A DNA stretch of 64,000 nt from Macrococcus capreoli (GCF_025628935.1 NZ_JAOTIS010000009.1:1-64000), one strand, 5' to 3'; positions 51,318 through 60,649 are shown, counted from the stretch's first letter. The notes: generated by a model from the sequence alone, not told the origin. Translations and numbers: made by a program.

Positions 51318-52490
51318 ATGCTAAATTTTGAGCATTCAAATCATATTAAAACGCTATTAACAGCTATTCAAAATAAAGAACAATTTGATTTATCATATTT
51401 CGAAGACGTATCATTAGTAGACTTTCTGCAAGCAATCATCCAGGTACATTATACAGAAGGTCAGTTTGATATCGAATCAATTCATGAGCTTATAGCATCA
51501 TATAATCAGCATATGAATGAAGAGATTCAGAATGTTTATATCTCATTAGACGATAATCATCCGCTAAATATATTACAACGCGAGAATAAGTTATTTAAAA
51601 ATACGTTAGATCAGATAAATAATAAGTTAGTAACACTTGAGCAGGATAAAGATGCTTCGATTGTGGCAGATGGTTTAGCAGTAATCGGGAAGCTATATAG
51701 TCATTATAACCGCAAAGAAAAACTAATATTTCCGATACTCGAACGTAAACAAGTGTATACATTAAATCGAAAAGTATGGGCGATGGATGATGATATTCGT
51801 GCGACGTACCATCAACTTAAAAATCGTTTGAAACGAATCGATGAGATTGAATTTAAGCATATTAGAAAGTCATTTGACGCCCTTTATCATGATATGAAAC
51901 AAATGATGTTACATGAAGAAGATATACTAATTCCATTAATCCAGGAAATCTTTGAACCACATGATTTTGAAGCAATTGCACGCGAGAGTGAAGCGTTTGG
52001 TTATGCGGTCAGTGTACCTGAAGTTTGGACAGATCAAGATAGAGTATATGAAGGCAATAAACAATCAGCAGACAACAATCAAAATATTAAAATCGGTGGT
52101 GGCTATTTAACATTAAAAGAAGCGGAACTGATTCTGAATCATCTGCCTTTAGAAATTACGTTTGTTGATAAACATGGTTTGTTTAAATACTTTAACGAAA
52201 TTACTGAATCGCAGGACATGATGTTTATTCGAACACCGATTTCAATTGGAAGAAGTGTTGCGAATTGTCATCCTCCGAAAAGTTTGAAGAAGATGAGGCA
52301 AGTAATGCGTAAACTTAAGAATAAAGAACAGGAAACCGTAACGATGTGGTTTAAAAAAGGCGACGAATATATTTATGTGACATATAAAGGTGTTTTTGAT
52401 GAAGCGGGAGAATATCAAGGTATATTAGAATACGTACAAGATATACAACCGTTTATGGAATTGCCAAGTGTTGTAAAAAGGGATATATAG
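51318..52490 (+). CDS. DUF438/hemerythrin/PAS protein
   Basis: The 390-residue product has a DUF438 domain at the N-terminus, a hemerythrin-like HHE region (HYNRKEKLIFPILER near residue 133 and MLHEEDILIPLIQEIF near 195) that could bind a di-iron centre, and a PAS domain from about 270 (LPLEITFVDKHGLFKYFNE, ending LEYVQDIQPF). Such proteins are taken to sense oxygen, NO or redox state in Firmicutes. GAGGTG precedes the start. It is monocistronic with a hairpin terminator. Confidence 0.87.
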   Translation: MLNFEHSNHIKTLLTAIQNKEQFDLSYFEDVSLVDFLQAIIQVHYTEGQFDIESIHELIASYNQHMNEEIQNVYISLDDNHPLNILQRENKLFKNTLDQINNKLVTLEQDKDASIVADGLAVIGKLYSHYNRKEKLIFPILERKQVYTLNRKVWAMDDDIRATYHQLKNRLKRIDEIEFKHIRKSFDALYHDMKQMMLHEEDILIPLIQEIFEPHDFEAIARESEAFGYAVSVPEVWTDQDRVYEGNKQSADNNQNIKIGGGYLTLKEAELILNHLPLEITFVDKHGLFKYFNEITESQDMMFIRTPISIGRSVANCHPPKSLKKMRQVMRKLKNKEQETVTMWFKKGDEYIYVTYKGVFDEAGEYQGILEYVQDIQPFMELPSVVKRDI

Positions 52491-52511
52491 TTTCACGTGA
52501 AAAATTTAGTC

Positions 52512-52541
52512 AGTACTCGAGTATAACTCGGGTACTATTTT
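52512..52541 (+). terminator. Terminator of the DUF438/PAS gene
   Basis: AGTACTCGAG (52512-52521) pairs with CTCGGGTACT (52527-52536) with one wobble and is followed by ATTTTT. Confidence 0.88.
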
Positions 52542-52664
52542 TGTAGTAAGAGTATAATAATAGAGAAATCTATAGTTTGATAATCAAGATTCCGCTAAAA
52601 CGAGCAAGTAATAGCAAAATTTAAAGTTAGCACCAACAAACACCGCGAAAAGGGGAGAAAAATG

Positions 52665-53696
52665 ATGATTCGATTTGATAATGATTATTCTACAGGGGGA
52701 CATCCATTAATATTGGAACGTTTAATTGCAACGAATGATGAGCAGCATCCAGGGTATGGAGTGGATGAGCATTGTAAGAGAGCTGCTGAGTTAATTAAAG
52801 AAGAATGTGTGGGTGATGTGGATGTTCATTTCTTAGTCGGAGGTACACAAACGAATAAGACCGTGATTGCATCAATGTTAAGACCCCATCAAGCAGTTAT
52901 TACCGCGGATTCTGGTCATATCGCTGTTCACGAAACAGGAGCAATTGAGGCAACGGGTCATAAAGTCATTACGATTCCAGGTATGGATGGGAAATTACGC
53001 TTAGAAGATGTAGCGAAATATGTTGAAGATTACTGGAACGATGTCACATTCGAACATATTCCACAACCAAAGATGGTTTATATTTCTCAGCCGACGGAAT
53101 TCGGTACATTGTATTCGAAACAAGAATTAAAGGATTTATATCAATTCTGCCAGGATAACAATATGTACTTAATGGTAGATGGTGCGCGTTTAGGTTACGC
53201 ATTAGCAGCTAGAGATAACGACGTGACGATTAAAGATTTATCTGAATATAGTGATGTATTCTATATCGGTGGAACAAAAGTTGGCGCATTATTCGGTGAA
53301 GCGGTAGTGTTTACTAATGATGCTTTAAAGCCGGACTTCCGATATATTATTAAACAAAATGGTGGCATGCTCGCAAAAGGAAGATTATTAGGCATTCAAT
53401 ATGAAGTGTTATTCGAGAATAATCTATACGAAGAGATCTCGAAACATGCAGTTGAACTGGCTGATAATCTGACTGAGGCTTTTGAGGCAAAAGGCATTCA
53501 AATGAAATACCCATCACCAACGAATCAACGATTCCCGGTCTTAACGAAGGAACAGATTGAAGTGTTAAGAGTAAAGTATACCTTTGCAGATTGGGAGAAA
53601 GTTGACGACAATCTCTTTGCGGTAAGGTTCTGTACAAGCTGGTCAACTAGGCGAGAAGATGTAGAGGCATTAATTCAGGATATTCGATCACTTTAG
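52665..53696 (+). CDS. Threonine aldolase-type PLP lyase
   Basis: The 343-residue product is a fold-type I PLP enzyme of the low-specificity threonine aldolase/beta-eliminating lyase family. Visible features are FLVGGTQTNKTVIAS near residue 60, VYISQPTEFGTLY near 142, the aspartate in MVDGARLGYALA near 172 and the PLP lysine in YIGGTKVGALFGE near 206. It would cleave threonine or allo-threonine to glycine and acetaldehyde. Either ATG at 52662 or 52665 could start; the second has better spacing from AAGGGGAG. A methyltransferase gene starts 14 bases later. Confidence 0.87.
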   Translation: MIRFDNDYSTGGHPLILERLIATNDEQHPGYGVDEHCKRAAELIKEECVGDVDVHFLVGGTQTNKTVIASMLRPHQAVITADSGHIAVHETGAIEATGHKVITIPGMDGKLRLEDVAKYVEDYWNDVTFEHIPQPKMVYISQPTEFGTLYSKQELKDLYQFCQDNNMYLMVDGARLGYALAARDNDVTIKDLSEYSDVFYIGGTKVGALFGEAVVFTNDALKPDFRYIIKQNGGMLAKGRLLGIQYEVLFENNLYEEISKHAVELADNLTEAFEAKGIQMKYPSPTNQRFPVLTKEQIEVLRVKYTFADWEKVDDNLFAVRFCTSWSTRREDVEALIQDIRSL

Positions 53697-53710
53697 TGAG
53701 GAGGCATTTT

Positions 53711-54313
53711 ATGAATCACTGGGATGAGAAATTTCAGGATGAGAATTATCTATATGGTGAAGAGGCGAATCAATTTATAAAAGAGCAATTTTGTGAAGAA
53801 GATAGCGGGACAATAGCTTGTTTTGCTGAAGGTGAAGGTCGTAATGCTGTATATTTAGCAAGACTTGGATATGACGTGACGACCTACGATTACTCTAATG
53901 AAGGATTGAAGAAAACGAAGAGACTCGCTGAAAAATATAATGTTACAGTGAATACTCATCTTCAAGATTTAACCGTTCAGCATGCTGTAGATAAAGCGCA
54001 ATTTGATAAAGTAATAATGATCTTCGGTCATGTGAAAGAAGAAAGTCAGCAAATCTTGTTTAATAACTTAATCCAATCAGTGAAACCTGGCGGTAAGATT
54101 TACTTTGAAGTTTATGCTAAAGCACAGCTTGACTACGGGACAGGTGGGCCGAAAGATATCGAGATGTTGTATGATTTAGAAGAGATTAGAAAGTACTGTG
54201 AATTAAATGAAGTCACAATCATTGATCTTGAAGAAAAAGAAGTTGTGCGACATGAAGGTGATAAACATAATGGGAAATGTCGTGTGATTCAAGGAATACT
54301 TGAAAAAATCTAG
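53711..54313 (+). CDS. SAM-dependent methyltransferase (TehB-like)
   Basis: The 200-residue product starts MNHWDEKFQDENYLYGEEAN, the typical opening of TehB-like class I methyltransferases. Motif I is ACFAEGEGRNAVYLARLGYDV near residue 35, the acidic post-I residue lies in TTYDYSNEG near 58, and motif IV is FDKVIMIFGH near 98. It may methylate tellurite, thiols or small metabolites. GAGGAGG at 53699-53705 favours ATG 53711 over an upstream in-frame start. It is probably cotranscribed with the aldolase gene. Confidence 0.86.
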   Translation: MNHWDEKFQDENYLYGEEANQFIKEQFCEEDSGTIACFAEGEGRNAVYLARLGYDVTTYDYSNEGLKKTKRLAEKYNVTVNTHLQDLTVQHAVDKAQFDKVIMIFGHVKEESQQILFNNLIQSVKPGGKIYFEVYAKAQLDYGTGGPKDIEMLYDLEEIRKYCELNEVTIIDLEEKEVVRHEGDKHNGKCRVIQGILEKI

Positions 54314-54427
54314 CTAATAAAACTAGTTTAATTGTAAAATTCTTATCGCAATTGATAATAAATATGTATTATAACTCCTATAACTTACTTGATAAGATTA
54401 AGGTACAAAAATCAGGAGGGATGAGAC

Positions 54428-54796
54428 ATGAATAATTACTTAGGTTTAGATCATGTACAAGTTTCAGGTCCAAGAGGCAACGATGAGCTCGCAATAGAAT
54501 TTTATGAAGGTTTACTTGGTTTTAGACAAATAGAAAAACCAGAAAGTTTAAAATCAAGAGGTGGAGCTTGGTTTGAAATAGGGAATAATCAGCAACTCCA
54601 TTTTGGTGTAGAAGATGATTTTCATCCAGCTGAAAAAGCACATCCTGCATTTAGAGTTCAAAGTCTGGAAAGATTAAAGAGATTATTAAAAGAAAAAAAT
54701 TATGACTATGCAGTTGATAATCTATTACCACATGCTAATAGAATATTTGTAAATGACCCTTTCGGAAATAGATTAGAATTTATGGAATTGAAATAA
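54428..54796 (+). CDS. Glyoxalase/VOC-family protein
   Basis: The 122-residue product is a single VOC unit: GLDHVQVSGPRGNDELAIEF at the start, a GGAWFEIGNNQQLHFGVEDD strand pair near residue 45 and the closing ANRIFVNDPFGNRLEFMEL near 105 with a candidate metal-binding glutamate. It could be a lyase, thiol transferase or resistance-type binding protein. CAGGAGG precedes the ATG and a terminator follows directly. Confidence 0.86.
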   Translation: MNNYLGLDHVQVSGPRGNDELAIEFYEGLLGFRQIEKPESLKSRGGAWFEIGNNQQLHFGVEDDFHPAEKAHPAFRVQSLERLKRLLKEKNYDYAVDNLLPHANRIFVNDPFGNRLEFMELK

Positions 54797-54823
54797 GCGT
54801 CTCAATTGTAGAGATGCTTTTTT
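54797..54823 (+). terminator. Terminator of the VOC gene
   Basis: GCGTCTC (54797-54803) pairs with GAGATGC (54811-54817) and is followed by six T's. Confidence 0.88.
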
Positions 54824-54881
54824 AGTTGAGTTAATTGTTAAACTTATTATAATAATTAATAAATAGAAGAGGAGGGATATT

Positions 54882-55972
54882 ATGAATAATACAGTTAAAA
54901 TTAACCCGAAAGTTTTAAGACAGTATATCTTGAATTCTAATATCCCTCTCGAAAATTTAAGAGATGAGATTAAAAGTATTGATCTGATTTTATCAGGAGA
55001 GAAATCCCCTTCTTTCAATCAATTATCTCGTATTGCTAAGAAATTAAATATACCTACAGGTCTATTAGTATTACCGGAAATTGTGGATACACCAATTAAC
55101 AATTTAGATTTTCGAACAGTTGATTCAACTTCTATTGAGGAAATGTCTTCAGAACTAAAAGACACAATTATAGAATTAAAGACAAAGCAAGAATTTTTAG
55201 AAGGTGAGATCGAAAATAAACTTAATTTTGTTGGTATGTTTAATACAAAACAGATATAAAAATTATTGTTAGTAAAGCAAGAGAGTTACTAGAAATAGAT
55301 GAAAAATATTATAAAGATAAATCTAAAAAAGATATTAATTTTTTTAGAAAGCAAATTAATCAATTAGGTATATATATCTTTTTCAACGGAAAGGTTAAAG
55401 ATAATACACACCGTTTACTACAAGTGAACGAGTTTAGAGGAATAGCACTGTCTAATAACAAAGCACCTATTATTTTTATTAATCAAAAAGATTCTAAAAA
55501 TGGTCAGTTATTTACTTTGATACATGAGTTTACTCATATTTTATTAGGTCATAATGAAATTTTTAATGATAGATATGTTGTTTCAAATAGCGAGATGATA
55601 GCGAACAAAGTGGCAGCAGAAATTCTAGTTCCTGAAACAGAATTGTTAATTCAAAAAGATAAATCTTTAGAGAATTTGTATAATATATTTCCGGTGAGTA
55701 AACTTGTAATAGCAAGAAGATTATTTGATTTAAATATTTTACAGAAACACCAATACGAAGATATCGTAGATGAGATTGAATACGAGTTAAATCAAATTAA
55801 AAACCGCAATAAGTCAACAGGTGGCAATTATAATAATAATCTTAAGTTTAGAATCGATAAGCAATTCTTAAATTATGTAAATAATGCAGTGAATGAAAAT
55901 AGAATTACAATGACTGAAGGTATGAATTTAATTGGGGTAGGTTATAAGGGTTACAAGATATTAACTCAATAG
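54882..55972 (+). pseudogene. HTH-ImmA/IrrE metallopeptidase, frameshifted
   Basis: The first frame (54882-55259, 125 codons) encodes an XRE-like N-terminus with SFNQLSRIAKKLNIPTGLL. It ends early at TAA in CAGATATAA. The -1 frame is open from before that point and reads KIIVSKARELLEIDEKYYKD onward into an ImmA/IrrE peptidase with the zinc motif HEFTH and a downstream acidic helix (NKVAAEILVP), ending at 55972. Joined, the two give one protein of about 363 residues, the usual size for HTH-ImmA fusions. A single indel near 55235-55258 broke it. Relatives cleave repressors or act in toxin-antitoxin and phage-related circuits. Confidence 0.85.
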
Positions 55973-56080
55973 CATCCAATTATCTATTTAGTTTAGAGTA
56001 GTGAGTTACGATAAGTCCAAATTGTGTTGTGTAATACTTAAATGTGTTATAGTTACTTTATCAAACAACGAGGTGACGTT

Positions 56081-56521
56081 ATGGAAAACAGAATGAATTA
56101 CAATTTAATCGCGAAAGACAACGTAAAAGTAATGATGGATATGGAAGGATTATTAGCGAAATCAAGTATTGAACAAAAATTACGTGAATTAATTAAAATC
56201 CGAGTATCACAAATCAATGGTTGTGCGTTCTGTATCGCAATGCACACAGCTGAAGCGAGAAAAATTGGCGTTACTGAAGAAGAAATTTATATGTTAAACG
56301 CTTGGGATGATACAAACATTTATCCTAAAGGTTATAAAGTAGCTTTTGAATTAGCAGAATATATTACAACAATTTCAATGAATGGTGTACCTGAAGAAAT
56401 TTACGAAGCAGTTCGTGAAATTTACTCTGAGCAGGAATATGCTGATTTAGTGTTCTCAATCATTCAAATCAATTCATGGAATAGATTATCTATTTCAATG
56501 GGGAATCAACACAATAAATAA
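56081..56521 (+). CDS. AhpD-like carboxymuconolactone decarboxylase family protein
   Basis: The 146-residue product is all-helical with the redox motif CAFCIAMH near residues 46-53 preceded by the family block LRELIKIRVSQINGC. This is the YnjA/AhpD-like peroxidase or disulfide reductase group. It would use the CxxC pair with a proton-relay histidine to reduce peroxides. CGAGGTGA precedes ATG 56081; an upstream in-frame ATG at 56042 has no site. It is monocistronic. Confidence 0.88.
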   Translation: MENRMNYNLIAKDNVKVMMDMEGLLAKSSIEQKLRELIKIRVSQINGCAFCIAMHTAEARKIGVTEEEIYMLNAWDDTNIYPKGYKVAFELAEYITTISMNGVPEEIYEAVREIYSEQEYADLVFSIIQINSWNRLSISMGNQHNK

Positions 56522-56525
56522 AGAC

Positions 56526-56561
56526 AAATGCCAAGTATAGTGAAAGCTATGCTTGGCATTT
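56526..56561. terminator. Bidirectional terminator
   Basis: AAATGCCAAGTATAG (56526-56540) pairs with CTATGCTTGGCATTT (56547-56561) with one mismatch. It lies between the AhpD-like gene and the convergent toxin gene. Confidence 0.9.
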
Positions 56562-56562
56562 A

Positions 56563-56826
56563 TTATTTGTATATATTTTTTCTGCGCCCTATATCGACAA
56601 TCAGTATCATGATTTCCGTGTCACGAATCTCAGCTAATACTCTGTAATTACCGATACGATAGCGCCAATAATCTTGTAAATTATAACGGAGTGGTCTTCC
56701 GAACTGACGAGGATTGTCACAGCTTTGAAGATTTTTTAATATCCATGCTAGAATTAAGTTTGCCTGGTGTTTATCCATCTTCTTTAAGGACTTTCTAGCT
56801 TCCATTTCAAATAGCACTTGATACAT
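56563..56826 (-). CDS. RelE/ParE-superfamily toxin
   Basis: The 87-residue product starts MYQVLFEMEARKSLKKMDKH and has the RelE fold pattern: helical hairpin, GRPLRYNLQDYWRYRIGNYR near residue 42 and the closing strand IMILIVDIGRRKNIYK with basic residues expected for mRNA cleavage. ATG 56826 is one base after the antitoxin's expected stop codon, with GGTGA as its site. The frame is intact although the antitoxin gene upstream is broken. Confidence 0.85.
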   Translation of the reverse strand: MYQVLFEMEARKSLKKMDKHQANLILAWILKNLQSCDNPRQFGRPLRYNLQDYWRYRIGNYRVLAEIRDTEIMILIVDIGRRKNIYK

Positions 56827-56827
56827 A

Positions 56828-57056
56828 TTATTCACCAGAATTAACTTCTGCAATCATTTGATCTAAGGTAATTGTGTTAGGATTTTTTCTGTGTTGTTCT
56901 ATTAAATTATTAAATGTTTTTAAATCATACTCATCTTCAATTTTTTTCAATTACTGTTTCTCTTATCAAACTAGACATATTTTTATCCTGACTCTCCGCA
57001 TAACTACGTATATTCGCTTCGTCCTCATCAGATAATCTTAACGAAATTGTTCCCAT
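56828..57056 (-). pseudogene. RelB-type antitoxin, frameshifted in a poly-A run
   Basis: The reading frame starts MGTISLRLSDEDEANIRSYA at 57056, the ribbon-helix-helix DNA-binding part of the RelB/DUF6290 type, and stops as RETVIEKN at 56937. Removing one base from the run of seven A's (T's at 56941-56947 on the plus strand) restores EKIEDEYDLKTFNNLIEQH and a toxin-binding tail ending IAEVNSGE with TAA at 56828-56830, right ahead of the toxin. As written, the antitoxin lacks its toxin-neutralising part. Confidence 0.85.
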
Positions 57057-57225
57057 ATTATCAACTCTCTTTTGTAATACAATGTAATACAAAAAAGTAT
57101 AAAAATACAACAATATGGATGTTCTTATAGTTTCCTTACTTGAAACTAAATCCTGATAAGTCAATGAAGAGGAAATTTTTTTATACTACCATTGATATTA
57201 TAATGAAGGCAAGGAGGTATGATAT

Positions 57226-58323
57226 ATGATTCAAATAAATCGTAATATTCTTCAATACAGAAAACAAATGGGTTACACGCAAGATGATTTAGCGAAATTC
57301 TTAAATTTAACAAAAGCAACTATTTCTAAATGGGAGAATGAATTATCCTATCCGGATATTAAATACTTACCAGAACTTGCTAATTTATTTGATATATCAG
57401 TAGACGAACTTATTGGCTTTTCCCCGTATCTTGAAAAAGAGCAGATTAAAAAATTTCACAATAATCTAGTTCAAAAAATAAATAAAGATAATTTTGAAGA
57501 AGTCATGACAGAAATTAATCAGTTATATAAAACATATATGAATGACTTTAATACGGTTCTCATGTTAGCTAAAGTTCTAATTAATCACGCTTTTTTATCA
57601 CAGGATAGAATGAATAAAGTATTTGAAACAGCTATCAATTATTTGGATAGAGTAATACTAAAATGCAAAGATCCTAATAAGTTGCAGCGTGCTATATATT
57701 TAAAGGCAACGTGTTTCACGATGCTAAAAAAACATGATGAAATCATCGAACTCCTTGGAGATAGACCATATAAACTTGGAGAAGAGATTCTTTTAGCTAA
57801 TAGTTACATTAATATAGGAAATTTGAATGATGCTAGAAAAGTATTACAAGCTGAGATATATCAGCAACTGCTAATACTAATCACGCATTTGAATATGATT
57901 ATTCAATATAATTTATCTGAAGATATTAAAGAGACGATAAAAAGAGCAGAATGTATAATCGATACATTCAAAGTAAATGAATTACATCCAAATACTGCGC
58001 TGAACTTTAATTTACTTTCTGCAATATATTATGTTGAAATTGATAAGAAAAAAGCAATTTCTTATTTGAAGAAGTATTCTTGGAACTGTAAATCTCTTAT
58101 GAAGGATTATTATCTTCATGGTGATGAATTCTTTAACTTAATAGACGATTGGTTGAATGACACACCTACGGGAATTGTGGCACCTGTTGACAAGGAAAAT
58201 ATAAAAAATACGATGCTTAATATATTATTTCAAATACCTCAATTTAAAATTTTAGAGAAAGATCAAGATTTTAAAAATATTTGTTATCAATTAAAGAAGT
58301 TGATTGAGGAGGAATCAATATGA
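57226..58323 (+). CDS. XRE-family regulator with TPR-like C-terminus
   Basis: The 365-residue product begins with a classic XRE helix-turn-helix (LAKFLNLTKATISKWENELS near residues 23-42) and the tail of that domain, LFDISVDELIGF. The remaining 290 residues are helical repeats of TPR type, as in Rgg/PlcR-like or bacteriocin-linked regulators that bind peptides. AAGGAGG precedes the start. The gene overlaps the PLDc_N gene by four bases and leads a four-gene operon with an ABC exporter that it probably controls. Confidence 0.88.
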   Translation: MIQINRNILQYRKQMGYTQDDLAKFLNLTKATISKWENELSYPDIKYLPELANLFDISVDELIGFSPYLEKEQIKKFHNNLVQKINKDNFEEVMTEINQLYKTYMNDFNTVLMLAKVLINHAFLSQDRMNKVFETAINYLDRVILKCKDPNKLQRAIYLKATCFTMLKKHDEIIELLGDRPYKLGEEILLANSYINIGNLNDARKVLQAEIYQQLLILITHLNMIIQYNLSEDIKETIKRAECIIDTFKVNELHPNTALNFNLLSAIYYVEIDKKKAISYLKKYSWNCKSLMKDYYLHGDEFFNLIDDWLNDTPTGIVAPVDKENIKNTMLNILFQIPQFKILEKDQDFKNICYQLKKLIEEESI

Positions 58324-58532
58324 ATACAGATGTAACAGTTCTTAAAGATTATTTGCCGTTTTTAATCCCCCTTATTAGTTTACAGTTCTTACTAATGATT
58401 TTTACATTAGTAAAAGTTATTAGAAGAAAACAATTTAAAAATTTAAATAAGACGAGCTGGATTTTTATTATTATATTTGTAAATATAATTGGACCAATTT
58501 CTTACTTGGTAAGTGAGGAATACTCAGGATGA
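58320..58532 (+). CDS. PLDc_N-domain small membrane protein
   Basis: The 70-residue product has two membrane segments (about 11-33 and 45-64) and the motif NKTSWIFIIIFVNIIGPISYL, the N-terminal phospholipase D-type domain found in YxlE of the Bacillus sigY operon. Such proteins sit beside ABC exporters of the YxlFG type and may be assembly or immunity factors. It overlaps both neighbours by four bases (ATGA each), so the four genes are translated as one unit. Confidence 0.86.
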   Translation: MNTDVTVLKDYLPFLIPLISLQFLLMIFTLVKVIRRKQFKNLNKTSWIFIIIFVNIIGPISYLVSEEYSG

Positions 58533-59413
58533 CAGTACTTAGTTTGAAACAAGTAACTAAATCATTTGGCGAAAGGAAAATAATTGATAATGTGTCTTTA
58601 GACTTTGAACAAGGGAAAATATATGGTTTTATTGGACCAAATGGTTCTGGGAAAACAACAACAATTCGTATGATTCTTGGACTGTTACCGTTAGATTCAG
58701 GAACAATTAAAGTACATAATGAGGATGTTAATTATGGTGAAACGAAAACGAATCGCTTTATTGGATACTTACCTGATGTTCCTGAATATTATCATTATAT
58801 GAATGCCCGTGAGTATCTAACGTTATGTGCAAGAATTACTCAAGTGTCTAAGCATGAATTTGAAAGTAGAATTAGTGAGTTAATCTCTCAAGTCGGACTT
58901 ACCGACGATAATAAAAGAATTTCAAAATACTCTAGAGGTATGAAGCAACGACTAGGAATTGCACAAGCTTTAATTCATAATCCAGACATATTAATTTGTG
59001 ATGAACCTACAAGTGCATTAGATCCTAAGGGTAGACAAGAAATTCTCTCTATTCTTGAAAAAATCAAATCTAGAACTACTGTGATATTTTCAACACATAT
59101 ATTAAGTGATGTTGAACGAATTTGTGATGAAGTGATTGTATTAACACGACATCAGATAATAAACCTGAAAACACTGAATGCATCAAGGCCTAAGAAAAAC
59201 ATCCATGTTAGACTGCATGTAAAAGATTCAGATAAGTTAAAGATTGCACAGGCATATAAAATAAAAGAAGATAGTCAGTTTTCAATTGTAGAATTAGAAA
59301 ATGATAATCTAGAAGGGTTGTATCGATCACTAAATGATTTACAAATCTATCCCCAATTAATTGAGGTTATTGATGATTCACTTGAATCCATTTATATGGA
59401 GGTGACAACTTGA
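58529..59413 (+). CDS. ABC transporter ATPase (YxlF-like)
   Basis: The 294-residue product has Walker A GPNGSGKTT near residue 36, signature YSRGMKQR near 131, Walker B ILICDEPTSALDP near 150 and the H-loop STHILSD near 186, with the extended C-terminal region common to exporter ATPases of the DrrA/YxlF type. It pairs with the permease encoded next, overlapping by four bases. It is the energy source of a small peptide or antibiotic exporter, as inferred from family and operon. Confidence 0.9.
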   Translation: MTVLSLKQVTKSFGERKIIDNVSLDFEQGKIYGFIGPNGSGKTTTIRMILGLLPLDSGTIKVHNEDVNYGETKTNRFIGYLPDVPEYYHYMNAREYLTLCARITQVSKHEFESRISELISQVGLTDDNKRISKYSRGMKQRLGIAQALIHNPDILICDEPTSALDPKGRQEILSILEKIKSRTTVIFSTHILSDVERICDEVIVLTRHQIINLKTLNASRPKKNIHVRLHVKDSDKLKIAQAYKIKEDSQFSIVELENDNLEGLYRSLNDLQIYPQLIEVIDDSLESIYMEVTT

Positions 59414-60180
59414 GAATTTTAAAAGTAATGCTTTCAAAAGAATGGACAGAGAATGTAAGAACTTATAAAGTAATCTCTCTCATTATTGTATTAATGATTA
59501 TGGGAATTATGAGCCCTTTCACAGCAATAATAATGCCAGATATCATAAAAGGTGCACTACCTGAAGAGATGAAGGATATGTTTATTCCAAAACCAACTTA
59601 TATTGATGCTTATATTCAATTTTTTAAGAATGTGAATCAAATTGGATTAATTGTTCTAGTGATAATGTATAGTGGAATGTTGGTCAACGAACTAAATAAA
59701 GGCACATTGATGAATTTAGTAACAAAAGGACTGAGCAGAAAATATATTATTATATCAAAATGGATAATGAGTGTAATGGTATGGAGCATCGCCTATGTAA
59801 TTGGTGCGTTTGTGCATTATGGGTATACATTATATTACTTTAGCAGTGAAGGTCACAATAAAATACTGGCTTATTTAATGACATGGTTATTTGGGGTAAT
59901 GCTACTGAGCCTTATTCTATTATTCTCGACACTTTTGAAAAATAATATCGGTATAATGCTAGGTATTATTGTAGTTATAATATGCTTATTTATCGGGAAT
60001 ATGAAAAAAAGATTTAGTGAGATATCTCCACTGTATTTAATTCAAAATAATACGCAATTAATGTTAAATAAAATTGAAATTCTGGATGTTGTTTACCCTG
60101 CTGTTAGTGCAATCACAGTAGTTATGTTGAGTATTATTTTAAGTATTTATCGATTTAATAAAATTGAGATCAAGAATTAA
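59410..60180 (+). CDS. ABC-2 type permease (YxlG-like)
   Basis: The 256-residue product has six membrane segments typical of ABC-2 permeases: about 20-42, 75-95, 112-132, 147-168, 173-193 and 225-247. The start is TTG at 59410, inside the TTGA overlap with the ATPase stop, after GGAGGTGA. It forms the channel for the preceding ATPase. No obvious hairpin terminator follows within the next 100 bases. Confidence 0.86.
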   Translation: MRILKVMLSKEWTENVRTYKVISLIIVLMIMGIMSPFTAIIMPDIIKGALPEEMKDMFIPKPTYIDAYIQFFKNVNQIGLIVLVIMYSGMLVNELNKGTLMNLVTKGLSRKYIIISKWIMSVMVWSIAYVIGAFVHYGYTLYYFSSEGHNKILAYLMTWLFGVMLLSLILLFSTLLKNNIGIMLGIIVVIICLFIGNMKKRFSEISPLYLIQNNTQLMLNKIEILDVVYPAVSAITVVMLSIILSIYRFNKIEIKN

Positions 60181-60286
60181 TATTGTGGGACTTCACTCCT
60201 TTCACAAAACTGCCAAACGAATTTCAAATCATCCCAATGAATTTCTAGTATAATATGGATATATTCATTATCTAGGAGGATTTCGT

Positions 60287-60649
60287 TTGAGGTTATTATT
60301 GTTATCTGTTGGTGTAATTGCCACAATCCTCGGATTTGTCGGAGCGTTTATGCCGCTTCTGCCAACAACACCATTCTTACTCCTCGCTGTCTTCTGTTTT
60401 GCGAGAAGTTCGGATACGTTCCACAACTGGCTCATCAAAACAAAAGTTTATCAATCTTACGTTCAGGAGTTTTATGAACGTGGTGGCTATACATTAAAGA
60501 AAAAGTTTCAGTTATTATTCAGTGTCGTGATTGTCGTAGGGTTATCCATTTACTTTGTAGATCATTTATACTTAAAAATCGGTCTTGCAGTCATGCTCTT
60601 AATGCAGACGATAGTTTTGTTTACTTTTGTGAAGACGTTAGACGAATAA
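60287..60649 (+). CDS. DUF454 (YbaN-type) membrane protein
   Basis: The 120-residue product carries the DUF454 signature FMPLLPTTPFLLLAVFCFARSS near residues 22-43 and FHNWLIKTKVYQ next to it, with three or four membrane segments. The family is widespread and of unknown role; some members neighbour haem or electron-transport genes. The start is TTG 60287 six bases after AGGAGG. It has TATAAT at 60250-60255 as a likely -10 and ends in a shared terminator. Confidence 0.88.
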   Translation: MRLLLLSVGVIATILGFVGAFMPLLPTTPFLLLAVFCFARSSDTFHNWLIKTKVYQSYVQEFYERGGYTLKKKFQLLFSVVIVVGLSIYFVDHLYLKIGLAVMLLMQTIVLFTFVKTLDE

